A DNA stretch of 64,000 nucleotides from Noviherbaspirillum galbum (GTDB lineage: Bacteria > Pseudomonadota > Gammaproteobacteria > Burkholderiales > Burkholderiaceae_D): assembly GCF_010974945.1 (NCBI RefSeq), contig NZ_JAAIVB010000036.1:1-64000 (forward strand), read 5' to 3'. The notes under the pieces were generated by a model. It ran no database searches, had not been told where the DNA came from, and saw only the letters and a program-made list of their open reading frames with translations. A program made the position numbers and the translations under genes. Of this stretch, positions 52,958 through 60,309 are shown piece by piece (the stretch's first letter is position 1; each line of letters starts with the position of its first letter).

Positions 52958-54367
52958 TTACCAGCGGATGATCTTGCCGGGATTCATGATGTTTTTCGGA
53001 TCGAAGGCATGCTTGAGGACGCGCATGGTCTCGATGGCTTCCTCGCCATGCTCCTGGATCAGGAAATCCATCTTGTGCATGCCCACGCCGTGCTCGCCGG
53101 TGCAGGTGCCGTCCATGGAGATCGCGCGCGCGACCATGCGGGCATTGACCGCCTCGGCCTTGGCCACGTCGGCCGGGTCATGCGGATCGACCAGCATCAG
53201 CACGTGGAAATTGCCGTCGCCCACGTGGCCGATGATGGAATGGATGATGCCGCTCTTTTCGCAATCCGCCTTGGTGTCGAGGATGCATTCCGCGAGGCGC
53301 GAGATCGGCACGCAGCAGTCGGTGGAAATGGCGCGCGCGCCGTGGCGCATCTGCAGCATCGCGAAGTAGGCGTTGTGCCGCGCCTGCCAGAGGCGGGTCC
53401 GGTCTTCCTGGCGGGTCGCCCACTCGAAGCCGATGGCGTTGAACTCGGCGGCGATTTCCTGCACCGTCTGCGCCTGCTCCTGCACGCCGGCATCGCTGCC
53501 ATGGAACTCGAACAGCAGCAAGGTCTTTTCGGGCAGGGAAAGCTTGTCGTGGGCATTGATGGCGCGCACGCTGTTTTCGTCGAGAAACTCGACGCGCGCC
53601 ACGGGAACGCCGAGCTGTATGGTGCGGATGACGGTATTGACCGCCTCTTCGGCCGTCGGGAAGGAGCAGATCGCCGCCGATACCGCCTCGGGCTGTGGAT
53701 AGAGCTTGACCGTGACCTCGGTGATGATGCCAAGCGTGCCTTCGCTGCCGACGAAGACGCGCGTCAGGTCGTAGCCGGCGGAGGACTTCTTGGCGCGTGT
53801 GCCGGTCTTGATGATGCGGCCGTCGGAGGTCACCACGGTCAGCGCCAGCGTGTTTTCGCGCATGGTGCCGTAGCGCACGGCATTGGTGCCCGAGGCGCGG
53901 GTGGCGGCCATGCCGCCGAGCGATGCATCGGCGCCGGGATCGATGGGAAAGAACAGGCCGGTGTCGCGGATTTCCTGGTTGAGCTGCTTGCGCGTCACGC
54001 CGGCCTGCACCGTGGCGGTCAGGTCTTCGGGATGCACCGCGAGCACCTGGTTCATCTGCGACAGGTCGATGGTGATGCCGCCGCGCAGCGCGAGGATGTG
54101 CCCTTCGAGCGAGGTGCCGGTGCCATAGGGGATGACCGGCACGTCATAGGCGTGGCACAGCTTGACGGCCTCGGCGACTTCCTCGGTGGTCTGGGCGAAC
54201 ACCACCGCATCCGGGAGCATGGGGTCGTAGGAAGATTCGTCACGGCCGTGATGTTCGCGCATCGCGTGCGAGGTGGTGAAACGGTCTTCGAACAGGGAAG
54301 CCAGGGCCTGGAGCAAGGCGTCGGGCACGGGCTTCTTCAGGGCGGCGGGATGAACGGGCTGGTTCAT
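52958..54367 (-). CDS. FAD-linked oxidase, D-lactate dehydrogenase/glycolate oxidase type
   Basis: A 469-residue flavoprotein with the PCMH domain (PVIPYGTGTSLEGHILAL near 75-92, DPGADASLGGMAATRASGTNAVRYG, GSEGTLGIITEVTVKLYPQ) and a FAD-oxidase C-terminal domain with HVGDGNFHVLMLVD and CTGEHGVGMHKM. It belongs with cytochrome-type D-lactate dehydrogenases (Dld/LDHD) and is a distant paralogue of GlcD. GGAG lies 6 bases before the ATG at 54367. Substrate is probably a 2-hydroxyacid; D-lactate is the best guess. Confidence 0.9.
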   Translation of the reverse strand: MNQPVHPAALKKPVPDALLQALASLFEDRFTTSHAMREHHGRDESSYDPMLPDAVVFAQTTEEVAEAVKLCHAYDVPVIPYGTGTSLEGHILALRGGITIDLSQMNQVLAVHPEDLTATVQAGVTRKQLNQEIRDTGLFFPIDPGADASLGGMAATRASGTNAVRYGTMRENTLALTVVTSDGRIIKTGTRAKKSSAGYDLTRVFVGSEGTLGIITEVTVKLYPQPEAVSAAICSFPTAEEAVNTVIRTIQLGVPVARVEFLDENSVRAINAHDKLSLPEKTLLLFEFHGSDAGVQEQAQTVQEIAAEFNAIGFEWATRQEDRTRLWQARHNAYFAMLQMRHGARAISTDCCVPISRLAECILDTKADCEKSGIIHSIIGHVGDGNFHVLMLVDPHDPADVAKAEAVNARMVARAISMDGTCTGEHGVGMHKMDFLIQEHGEEAIETMRVLKHAFDPKNIMNPGKIIRW

Positions 54368-54535
54368 GGCTGTCTCCATGTGGTTTGCTCGATTGTACTC
54401 CGCAACCCCGGCCGCAGGGCACCGCGCCGCCCTTGCGGAACCGCATCCCGATCAAGGCGACGGCCCGGGTTTTATCGTATGCTGGCGCTCTTTCCGGACT
54501 TGCGTCCGGTTCCGCACCTGCTTACGAGGCCAAAC

Positions 54536-55099
54536 ATGGGAAACCGACTTTCGAAGATCGCGACGCGCACCGGCGACAACGGCACCACCGGACTGGGCGA
54601 CGGCTCGCGGGTCAGCAAGGACAGCCTGCGCGTGCATGCGATGGGCGACGTGGATGAACTCAATTCCCACCTCGGCCTGCTGCTGTGCGAAGACCTGCCG
54701 CAGGCGCTGCGCGAGGAACTGGTATCCATCCAGCACGACCTGTTCGATCTCGGCGGCGAGCTCTGCATCCCGGGCTACACGCTGATCACCGACGAACACG
54801 TGGCGCGGCTCGATGCGTTGCTGGCGAAGTACAACGCCGATCTGCCGCCGCTCAAGGATTTCATCCTGCCCGCGGGTTCGCGCGGTGCGGCGCTGGCGCA
54901 TGTCTGCCGCACCATCTGCCGCCGGGCCGAACGCGCCATCGTCACGCTGGGCAACAGCGAAACCCTCAACGCCAATCCCCGCCAGTACATGAACCGGCTG
55001 TCCGACCTGATGTTCGTGCTGTCGCGCGTGCTCAACCGCTTCGCCGGCGGCAGCGACGTGCTGTGGGAAAAGGACAGGAAGCGCGAGGTCGGCGCATAG
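54536..55099 (+). CDS. Cob(I)alamin adenosyltransferase, PduO type
   Basis: A 187-residue ATP:cobalamin adenosyltransferase that makes coenzyme B12. The N-terminal ATP loop is KIATRTGDNGTTGLGDGSRVSKDS (7-30); RAERAIVTLG and NRLSDLMFVLSRVLN near 119-166 complete the family pattern. A GAGG lies 8 bases before the ATG. No other B12 genes are nearby. A CCGGAC-TTGC-GTCCGG hairpin just upstream (54494-54509) is too simple to be a cobalamin riboswitch. Confidence 0.93.
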   Translation: MGNRLSKIATRTGDNGTTGLGDGSRVSKDSLRVHAMGDVDELNSHLGLLLCEDLPQALREELVSIQHDLFDLGGELCIPGYTLITDEHVARLDALLAKYNADLPPLKDFILPAGSRGAALAHVCRTICRRAERAIVTLGNSETLNANPRQYMNRLSDLMFVLSRVLNRFAGGSDVLWEKDRKREVGA

Positions 55100-55204
55100 G
55101 CGTTGCTTGTTGCGGGAGACAGACACGGCCGGATTCTTTCCGGCGCTGGAACCGGACTTCGGGGCACGTCACTGAGAGCGGATTCTCACTCCAGACTGAT
55201 CCTC

Positions 55205-56152
55205 ATGCCCCCTCCACTGCTTCGTTTTTCGCCGCATCTTCCGTTGCGTTGCGCGGCTTCCATGCCCGCCGGCAAGATCTCCGCCCCGATTGTCTCCGGC
55301 GCTTGCCGGCAACCCCGCATCGTCCCGTCTTGCCCGCCGGCGCACGCCTTCGGCACCTTCGCCATCCGCCGTCATCCCGCCCTGCATTGGGCGATGCCCG
55401 AGCCGACCCAGCTCGTCGAGCAACGACACCCTGCCATCCGCTGGGCGATACCGGCGCCGCGCGCCGCATCCGGCGGGGAAGCGCGCCTCGTTTCTCCTGA
55501 TGGCTCGCGCGCCTGCTGGCGCGAGCATGGAAGCCTGGTGATCCAGGCCGGCGACCAGCCGCCGACGCATTACCAGACCGAGCCGGGCGGACATTGCTTC
55601 TGGCATCCGGACAGCCGCCATCTCTTCCTCGAACGGATGCAAGACAACGGCAACCGCCAACTCGTCCGCTTCGATACCGACGCGCCCGGCCAGGGCGGGC
55701 AGGATCTCGTGGCCTGGCCGGGCGCCGTGCAGCGCGGCGCGCAGGAAGGGGAAAGCAATGATTGGCTGATGCCGGTCCGCCTCGCAAGCAATGCGCGCGA
55801 CGGCGCGCTGCTCGACATCCGCGCCGGCGCAGGCGACACCGCCCAGAACGACGGCACGGTGCTGCAGTGGCTGACCGGAGCCGACGGCAGGATCGCGGGC
55901 CGCGTGCGGCAGCTTGGGGAAGAAAATGTTTTCGAGGTCGCCTTGCCCGGCCAGGAGGGACAGCAGGACAAGCGGGCGCTGGCATTTGCCGAAGCGCGGC
56001 GCTGGCGCAATGAGGGTGGCGGCGGTGGAGAAAAGCCGGGGAACGGCAATCCGGAGGGAGCGCGCTACAGCGCCCTGGGATATGTCACGCCCGAAGGCAA
56101 GCGGCATTTGCTGTGGAGCGTGCGCCCGCCCCAGCGCCCGGGGAGCGAATGA
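55205..56152 (+). CDS. Unrecognised protein, possible beta-propeller fragment
   Basis: About 315 residues from the ATG at 55205; the frame is open from 55103 and no strong ribosome site marks the start, so the N-terminus is uncertain. The first 70 residues look low-complexity. The core has repeated strand-like units ARLVSPDGSRACWREHG, HCFWHPDSRHLFLERMQD and ALGYVTPEGKRHLLWSV, resembling blades of WD40/TolB or S9-peptidase propellers, with a Gly-rich linker (near 270-280). No catalytic domain follows. It may be a standalone propeller-like protein or the remnant of a larger one. The opposite strand is also open here, but its translation is arginine- and alanine-rich and shadow-like. Confidence 0.5.
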   Translation: MPPPLLRFSPHLPLRCAASMPAGKISAPIVSGACRQPRIVPSCPPAHAFGTFAIRRHPALHWAMPEPTQLVEQRHPAIRWAIPAPRAASGGEARLVSPDGSRACWREHGSLVIQAGDQPPTHYQTEPGGHCFWHPDSRHLFLERMQDNGNRQLVRFDTDAPGQGGQDLVAWPGAVQRGAQEGESNDWLMPVRLASNARDGALLDIRAGAGDTAQNDGTVLQWLTGADGRIAGRVRQLGEENVFEVALPGQEGQQDKRALAFAEARRWRNEGGGGGEKPGNGNPEGARYSALGYVTPEGKRHLLWSVRPPQRPGSE

Positions 56153-56167
56153 GCCGGAAACCGGGCA

Positions 56168-56857
56168 TCAGGCCCGTTTCTTGAAGCCCGGGAAACGCCG
56201 CCACCATTTGGCCGCGGCCTTGGTATTGGCCTTGACCGTGAAGTCGAGGGTGGCGACCTGTTCTTCCACCGCTTCCTGCAGCATGGTGGCGGGGCTCGCA
56301 GGCAGGAGCTTGAGATAGGCATCCGCCTCGCCGTATGCCCGCTGGATTTCCATGCCGGCCTTGCGCGCGATGTGAATCATCGTGGCGTTCGAAGACAGGC
56401 AATGCATGTAGAGCGTGTCGATGTCTTCGTTGCGGCAATGGATGGCGGCGCGCTCGAACAGCTTCGAGCCGATGCCGAGGCCGCGCGCATGGGAAGCGAC
56501 CGAGACGCCGAACTCCGCGATGCGCGACTTGTCGGTTGCATCGCGCAGGGCCGGCATGCTTTCCCGGTCGGCGAAGGCGAGATGTCCCACGCCGAGCAAG
56601 CGCAGGTTGTCGTCGTACACGCCGAACACCGTGTCCCGTGAAAAATCCAGCATCTGCGCATAGCGCGTCACGAGCTCGTCGGGCAACACGGACCCGAAGC
56701 GCAGCAGGCGGTCGTCGCGGTCGAGCGCCAGGAAATGCATCAGCAGGCGCCGCCGGTCGCGCTCCGACAGTTCCTTCACCCGCACCGCGGGTTTCTGGGC
56801 TGTCGGCTTGTCCGCTTTTCGCAGCGGCTCGATTTCTCGTTGCTCGTCGGAACGCAT
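56168..56857 (-). CDS. GNAT family acetyltransferase
   Basis: A 229-residue protein with a GNAT domain (about 20-180): RVKELSERDRRRLLMHFLAL, FGVYDDNLRLLGVGHLAF, FGVSVASHARGLGIGSKLFERA (acetyl-CoA loop near 120-141) and RNEDIDTLYMHCLSSNATMIHIARKAGM. The start at 56857 has AAGGAAG 7 bases upstream; earlier in-frame ATGs (56893, 56881) overlap a palindrome. Related proteins are common in Burkholderiales and uncharacterised. Substrate unknown. Confidence 0.83.
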   Translation of the reverse strand: MRSDEQREIEPLRKADKPTAQKPAVRVKELSERDRRRLLMHFLALDRDDRLLRFGSVLPDELVTRYAQMLDFSRDTVFGVYDDNLRLLGVGHLAFADRESMPALRDATDKSRIAEFGVSVASHARGLGIGSKLFERAAIHCRNEDIDTLYMHCLSSNATMIHIARKAGMEIQRAYGEADAYLKLLPASPATMLQEAVEEQVATLDFTVKANTKAAAKWWRRFPGFKKRA

Positions 56858-56876
56858 GATCACTTCCTTTTCATGT

Positions 56877-56892
56877 TGCATTGCACAATGCA
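56877..56892 (-). promoter_or_regulatory. Palindrome upstream of the acetyltransferase gene
   Basis: TGCATTG, CA, CAATGCA: a perfect 7-bp inverted repeat 20-35 bases upstream of the start codon, positioned like an operator over the transcription start. Confidence 0.4.
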
Positions 56893-57003
56893 TTGTAGGC
56901 GAAATCGCCGGCAGGTGCCCGGAACGCGAGGCCGGTCGAGTGGGGTTTGCGAACTGTCAATCGGCCCGGCGTTTCATGTGACAGGAAAGCCACAGGTCAA
57001 AAA

Positions 57004-57038
57004 GTGTTACACCTGTTCAACATTTCCGATGTGTACAC
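57004..57038 (+). promoter_or_regulatory. Two GTGT/ACAC palindromes upstream of the LivK-like gene
   Basis: GTGTTACAC (57004-57012) and GTGTACAC (57031-57038), centres about 26 bases apart, 31-65 bases before the start codon. Related short palindromes at this spacing suggest paired operator sites. Confidence 0.4.
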
Positions 57039-57068
57039 TCGACGTACTTTGCAACAACGGGAAAGATC

Positions 57069-58199
57069 ATGAATCGACTGATGACGAAATTGGTTGGCGT
57101 CCTCCTCCTGGCGATGTCCGTCGGCGCCGCAGCCGAAGAGGGAGTGAGCGATGGCGCCATCGTGATCGGCCAGACCATCGGCCTGACCGGTATCATCGCC
57201 GCCCCCGTCAAGGAAATGAACGAAGGCGTGAATGCCTACCTCGCGACCGTCAACCAGCAGGGCGGCGTGCATGGACGCAAGATCGAGCTGCGCGTGCTCG
57301 ACGACAAGTTCGATCCCAAGCTGGCCGCCGCGAATGCTGAAACCCTCATCAAGAACGAGCACGTCTTCGCCCTGTTCCAAAGCCGCGGCACGCCGCATAC
57401 CGAAGCCATCCTGCCGCTGCTGGACCAGAACAAGGTGCCGCTCATCGCGCCCAGCACGGGAGCGGCCATCTTCCACACGCCGGTGAACCACTGGGTCTTC
57501 AACGTGCGCGCCAAATACCAGGACGAAGTGATCCGCGGCGTGGAGCATTTCGCCACCGTCGGCGTGGACCGCATCGGCCTGCTCTACGTGGACGATTCCT
57601 TCGGCAAGGACGGGCTGGAAGGCTATGAAAAAGCCATGGCGGCGCGCAAGCTCACCTCGCCCGCCATCGTGAAGTTCGCGCGCGTGAATCCCGACTACGA
57701 CGCCACCGCCGCGCAAGTCATCAAGGCGCAGCCGAATGCCCTCATCATCGTCAGCTCGTCGAAGAACACCATCGACATCATCAAGGCGATCCGCAAGAAT
57801 GGCGGCGCCATGCAGATCATGACCTTGTCGAACAATTCCTCGCAATCGTTCGTGAAGGACCTGGGCCCGGCGGGCGTGGGCGTGATCGTTTCGCAGATCA
57901 CCCCGGCGCCGCACCTGCTGTCGACCAAGCTCGGCCAGGAATTCAAGGCAGCAGCCAAGGCGAACAACGCCACCCTGTCGTATGCCGCGATGGAAGGCTT
58001 CGTCAATGCCAAGGTGCTGGTGGAAGGCCTGCGCCGCGCGGGACGCAACCTGAACCGCGAAGGATTCGTTCGGGCCATGGAATCCATGCAGCGCACGGAC
58101 TTCGGCGGCCTGATGGTGACCTACGGCCCGGACGACCATACCGGCAGCGAGTTCGTGGAGCTCACGATGATCGGCAAGGACGGCAAGTTCGTGCGCTGA
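57069..58199 (+). CDS. Branched-chain-amino-acid-type ABC substrate-binding protein (LivK-like)
   Basis: A 376-residue periplasmic type I binding protein: signal peptide about 1-22 (SVGAAAEEG), then DGAIVIGQTIGLTGIIAAPVKEMNEGVNAYLATVNQQGGVHGRKIEL, the LivK/Peripla_BP_6 opening, and VAPSTG-like LIAPSTGAAIF near 134. No permease or ATPase genes are adjacent, so it may serve as a sensor partner or accessory binding protein. Members of this group bind amino acids, amides or aromatics; ligand cannot be told here. Confidence 0.9.
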   Translation: MNRLMTKLVGVLLLAMSVGAAAEEGVSDGAIVIGQTIGLTGIIAAPVKEMNEGVNAYLATVNQQGGVHGRKIELRVLDDKFDPKLAAANAETLIKNEHVFALFQSRGTPHTEAILPLLDQNKVPLIAPSTGAAIFHTPVNHWVFNVRAKYQDEVIRGVEHFATVGVDRIGLLYVDDSFGKDGLEGYEKAMAARKLTSPAIVKFARVNPDYDATAAQVIKAQPNALIIVSSSKNTIDIIKAIRKNGGAMQIMTLSNNSSQSFVKDLGPAGVGVIVSQITPAPHLLSTKLGQEFKAAAKANNATLSYAAMEGFVNAKVLVEGLRRAGRNLNREGFVRAMESMQRTDFGGLMVTYGPDDHTGSEFVELTMIGKDGKFVR

Positions 58200-58245
58200 A
58201 CATCGCTCCAGGGTGGAGGCCGCACAGGCGCCTTCACCCGCCGGC

Positions 58246-59469
58246 TCACTCCCCCTCTTCCCTCATCGCTCCCTTTACCGCCGCCACCCGCACGGCATGC
58301 ACCGCCTCCGGAATGCGCTTTGGATCGGCGCAGCCCTTCGCCACCTCTCCCGCATTGACCGCCAGCGCCGCGCCGAGCGCCTCGCTCAGCCGCGCGGCCT
58401 GCGGAAACGGCTGATCTTCGAAACCGGTCCGGCCGCGGTGATCGCATTCGCAGGCCAGCAGGCAATCCCGGAAACGCTGCGGCTTGCGGAAAGCGTCGCA
58501 GCGTTCCAGCAGGCTGACGATGGTGGCGGCGCGCAGCTCGAACGCGCGCGCCACGTTGCCATGTTCGCGCGCGGTCATGACCGCCAAATCGCGGCAATCG
58601 TTGGGAATCTTCAGCCGCTTGCAGACCTGCTCGACAAGGGCCACGCTCTTGCCTTCATGCCCGTGGTGGGCCGGCCACCTCTCGGCCGGCGTGAGTCCCT
58701 TGCCGAGGTCGTGCATGAGCGCGGCGAAGCGCACCGGCAACGAATGCCCCTGCCGCGCGGCGCAGTCGACCACCATCATCACGTGCACGCCGGCATCGAT
58801 CTCGGGATGATGCTTCTCCGGCTGCGGCACGCCCCACAGGACATCCAGCTCGGGCAGGATGCGCGCCAGCGCACCGCAGTCGCGCAGCACCTCGATCATG
58901 CGCGAGGGACGCTGCTCCATGAGGCCGCGCGCCAGTTCCTGCCATACGCGCTCGGGCACGAGCGCATCCACCTCGCCGGCCTGCACCATGGCGCGCATGA
59001 GTTGGTTGGTTTCCGGCGCGACGCTGAAGTCGGCGAAGCGCGCGGCGAAGCGGGCGAGGCGCAGGATGCGCACCGGATCTTCAGCAAAGGCATCGGAGAC
59101 ATGGCGGAACACGCGCGCGCGCAGGTCGTCCTGACCATGGAAGGGGTCGATGATCCCGCCGTCCTCCCCCTTCGCCATCGCATTGATGGTGAGGTCGCGG
59201 CGGACGAGGTCTTCTTCCAGCGTGACGTCGGGCGCGGCATGGAAAACGAAGCCCTTGTAGCCGGGCGCGGTCTTGCGCTCGGTGCGCGCCAGGGCATATT
59301 CCTCGTGGGTTTGGGGATGGAGGAAGACCGGGAAATCCTTGCCGACCGGGCGGAAACCGCGCTTCAGCATCTCGTCGGGCGTGGCGCCGACCACGACGTG
59401 GTCATGGTCCTGCACCGGCAGGCCGAGCAGCTCGTCGCGCACCGCCCCGCCGACGATGTAGGTCTTCAT
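58246..59469 (-). CDS. cca: Multifunctional CCA-adding tRNA nucleotidyltransferase
   Basis: Adds or repairs the CCA end of tRNAs. The 407-residue protein starts MKTYIVGGAVRDELLG, with nucleotidyltransferase motif GGAVRD (7-12) and catalytic Asp21/Asp23 (DHDH), then RRDLTINAMA, EDPVRILRLARFAARF, and an HD phosphohydrolase domain (FAALMHDLGKG with a following HHGHE) as in E. coli. The GST-type gene lies directly upstream, ending 3 bases before. Confidence 0.96.
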   Translation of the reverse strand: MKTYIVGGAVRDELLGLPVQDHDHVVVGATPDEMLKRGFRPVGKDFPVFLHPQTHEEYALARTERKTAPGYKGFVFHAAPDVTLEEDLVRRDLTINAMAKGEDGGIIDPFHGQDDLRARVFRHVSDAFAEDPVRILRLARFAARFADFSVAPETNQLMRAMVQAGEVDALVPERVWQELARGLMEQRPSRMIEVLRDCGALARILPELDVLWGVPQPEKHHPEIDAGVHVMMVVDCAARQGHSLPVRFAALMHDLGKGLTPAERWPAHHGHEGKSVALVEQVCKRLKIPNDCRDLAVMTAREHGNVARAFELRAATIVSLLERCDAFRKPQRFRDCLLACECDHRGRTGFEDQPFPQAARLSEALGAALAVNAGEVAKGCADPKRIPEAVHAVRVAAVKGAMREEGE

Positions 59470-59472
59470 GAT

Positions 59473-60186
59473 TTACCCGGGATAGGTTTCGTACTTGTCG
59501 AGCCGGTCCTGCTCGGCCACGGCTTCCTCGATCCACTGCGCCACGGCGGGATGCGCCGCCACGCGGTCGACATAGCCCTGCAGCACAGGCGGCAGCCAGA
59601 CGCCGAAGGTGCGGAAGCGCATCGCCACCGGCGCATAGAACGCGTCGGCGATCGAGAAGTCGCCGAACAGGAAGCCTTGCGACCCGGAACGCTCGAGGCA
59701 GGTTTCCCAGATTTCCGAAATGCGCCCGATGTCGCCCTGCGCCTCGGGCGTGCGTCCCTTGCCGGGGAAGCTGGCGCGGATATTCATGAACATCGCCGTC
59801 CGCAGGCCGGTGAAGCCGCTGTGCATCTCGGCGCAGATGGAGCGGGCCACGGCGCGCGCTTCGACGTCATGCGGCCACATGCCCTTGTCGGGAAACTGCT
59901 CGGCGAGGTATTCGCAGATGGCCAGCGAATCCCAGATGGTGATGTCGCCGGCCACCAGCACCGGCACGCGTCCGGCCAGCGAATAACGGGAAATGCGGTT
60001 CGCGGTATCGGGCTGGCCGAGCGAGATGCGCACTTCTTCGAAGGGAATGCCGAAGGCGGTCATGGCGACCCAGGGTCGCATCGACCAGGAGGAATAGTTC
60101 TTGTTGCCGATGACGAGCTTGAGCCCGGCCTTGCCGGCGGCATCGAGGGTCTGGGACAGGGTCGGGTCGAGTTCGGTGTTTTGCAT
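59473..60186 (-). CDS. Glutathione S-transferase family protein
   Basis: A 237-residue GST. After a 20-residue leader, the thioredoxin-like domain reads LKLVIGNKNYSSWSMRPWVAM (Ser near 34 as candidate catalytic residue), SLAGRVPVLVAGD (cis-proline loop) and IWDSLAICEYLAEQFPDKGMWP; the helical domain follows to the end, with GDFSIADAFYAPVAMRF. It resembles the uncharacterised zeta/YfcF-like GSTs. It shares a transcript with cca, probably because of housekeeping clustering only. Confidence 0.87.
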   Translation of the reverse strand: MQNTELDPTLSQTLDAAGKAGLKLVIGNKNYSSWSMRPWVAMTAFGIPFEEVRISLGQPDTANRISRYSLAGRVPVLVAGDITIWDSLAICEYLAEQFPDKGMWPHDVEARAVARSICAEMHSGFTGLRTAMFMNIRASFPGKGRTPEAQGDIGRISEIWETCLERSGSQGFLFGDFSIADAFYAPVAMRFRTFGVWLPPVLQGYVDRVAAHPAVAQWIEEAVAEQDRLDKYETYPG

Positions 60187-60279
60187 GCTGGCGGTCCTGC
60201 GCTACGGAAAGAAGGTCCGCCAGGAGCGTGGCCGGCGGAACAGCCGAGGATAATGCTTTTGCCGGCGTTTGCCAAATCG

Positions 60280-60306
60280 GCAAGCCGCCGGCGCGAGGCG
60301 GCTTGC
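60280..60306 (-). terminator. Hairpin after slt, likely terminator
   Basis: GCAAGCCGCC, 7-base loop, GGCGGCTTGC: a perfect 10-bp stem 4 bases beyond the slt stop on the minus strand. The following sequence (CGATTTGG) has only a short T run, so termination may be partial. Confidence 0.5.
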
Positions 60307-60309
60307 CTG

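Noticed and set aside
54494-54509. Riboswitch before the cobalamin adenosyltransferase gene
   Set aside because: Only a 6-bp hairpin; none of the conserved B12-box features are present in the short leader.
55169-56107. Minus-strand 312-codon frame opposite the propeller-like protein
   Set aside because: Arg/Ala-rich composition with no strand or helix pattern; the plus strand has recognisable repeated motifs, though both are uncertain.
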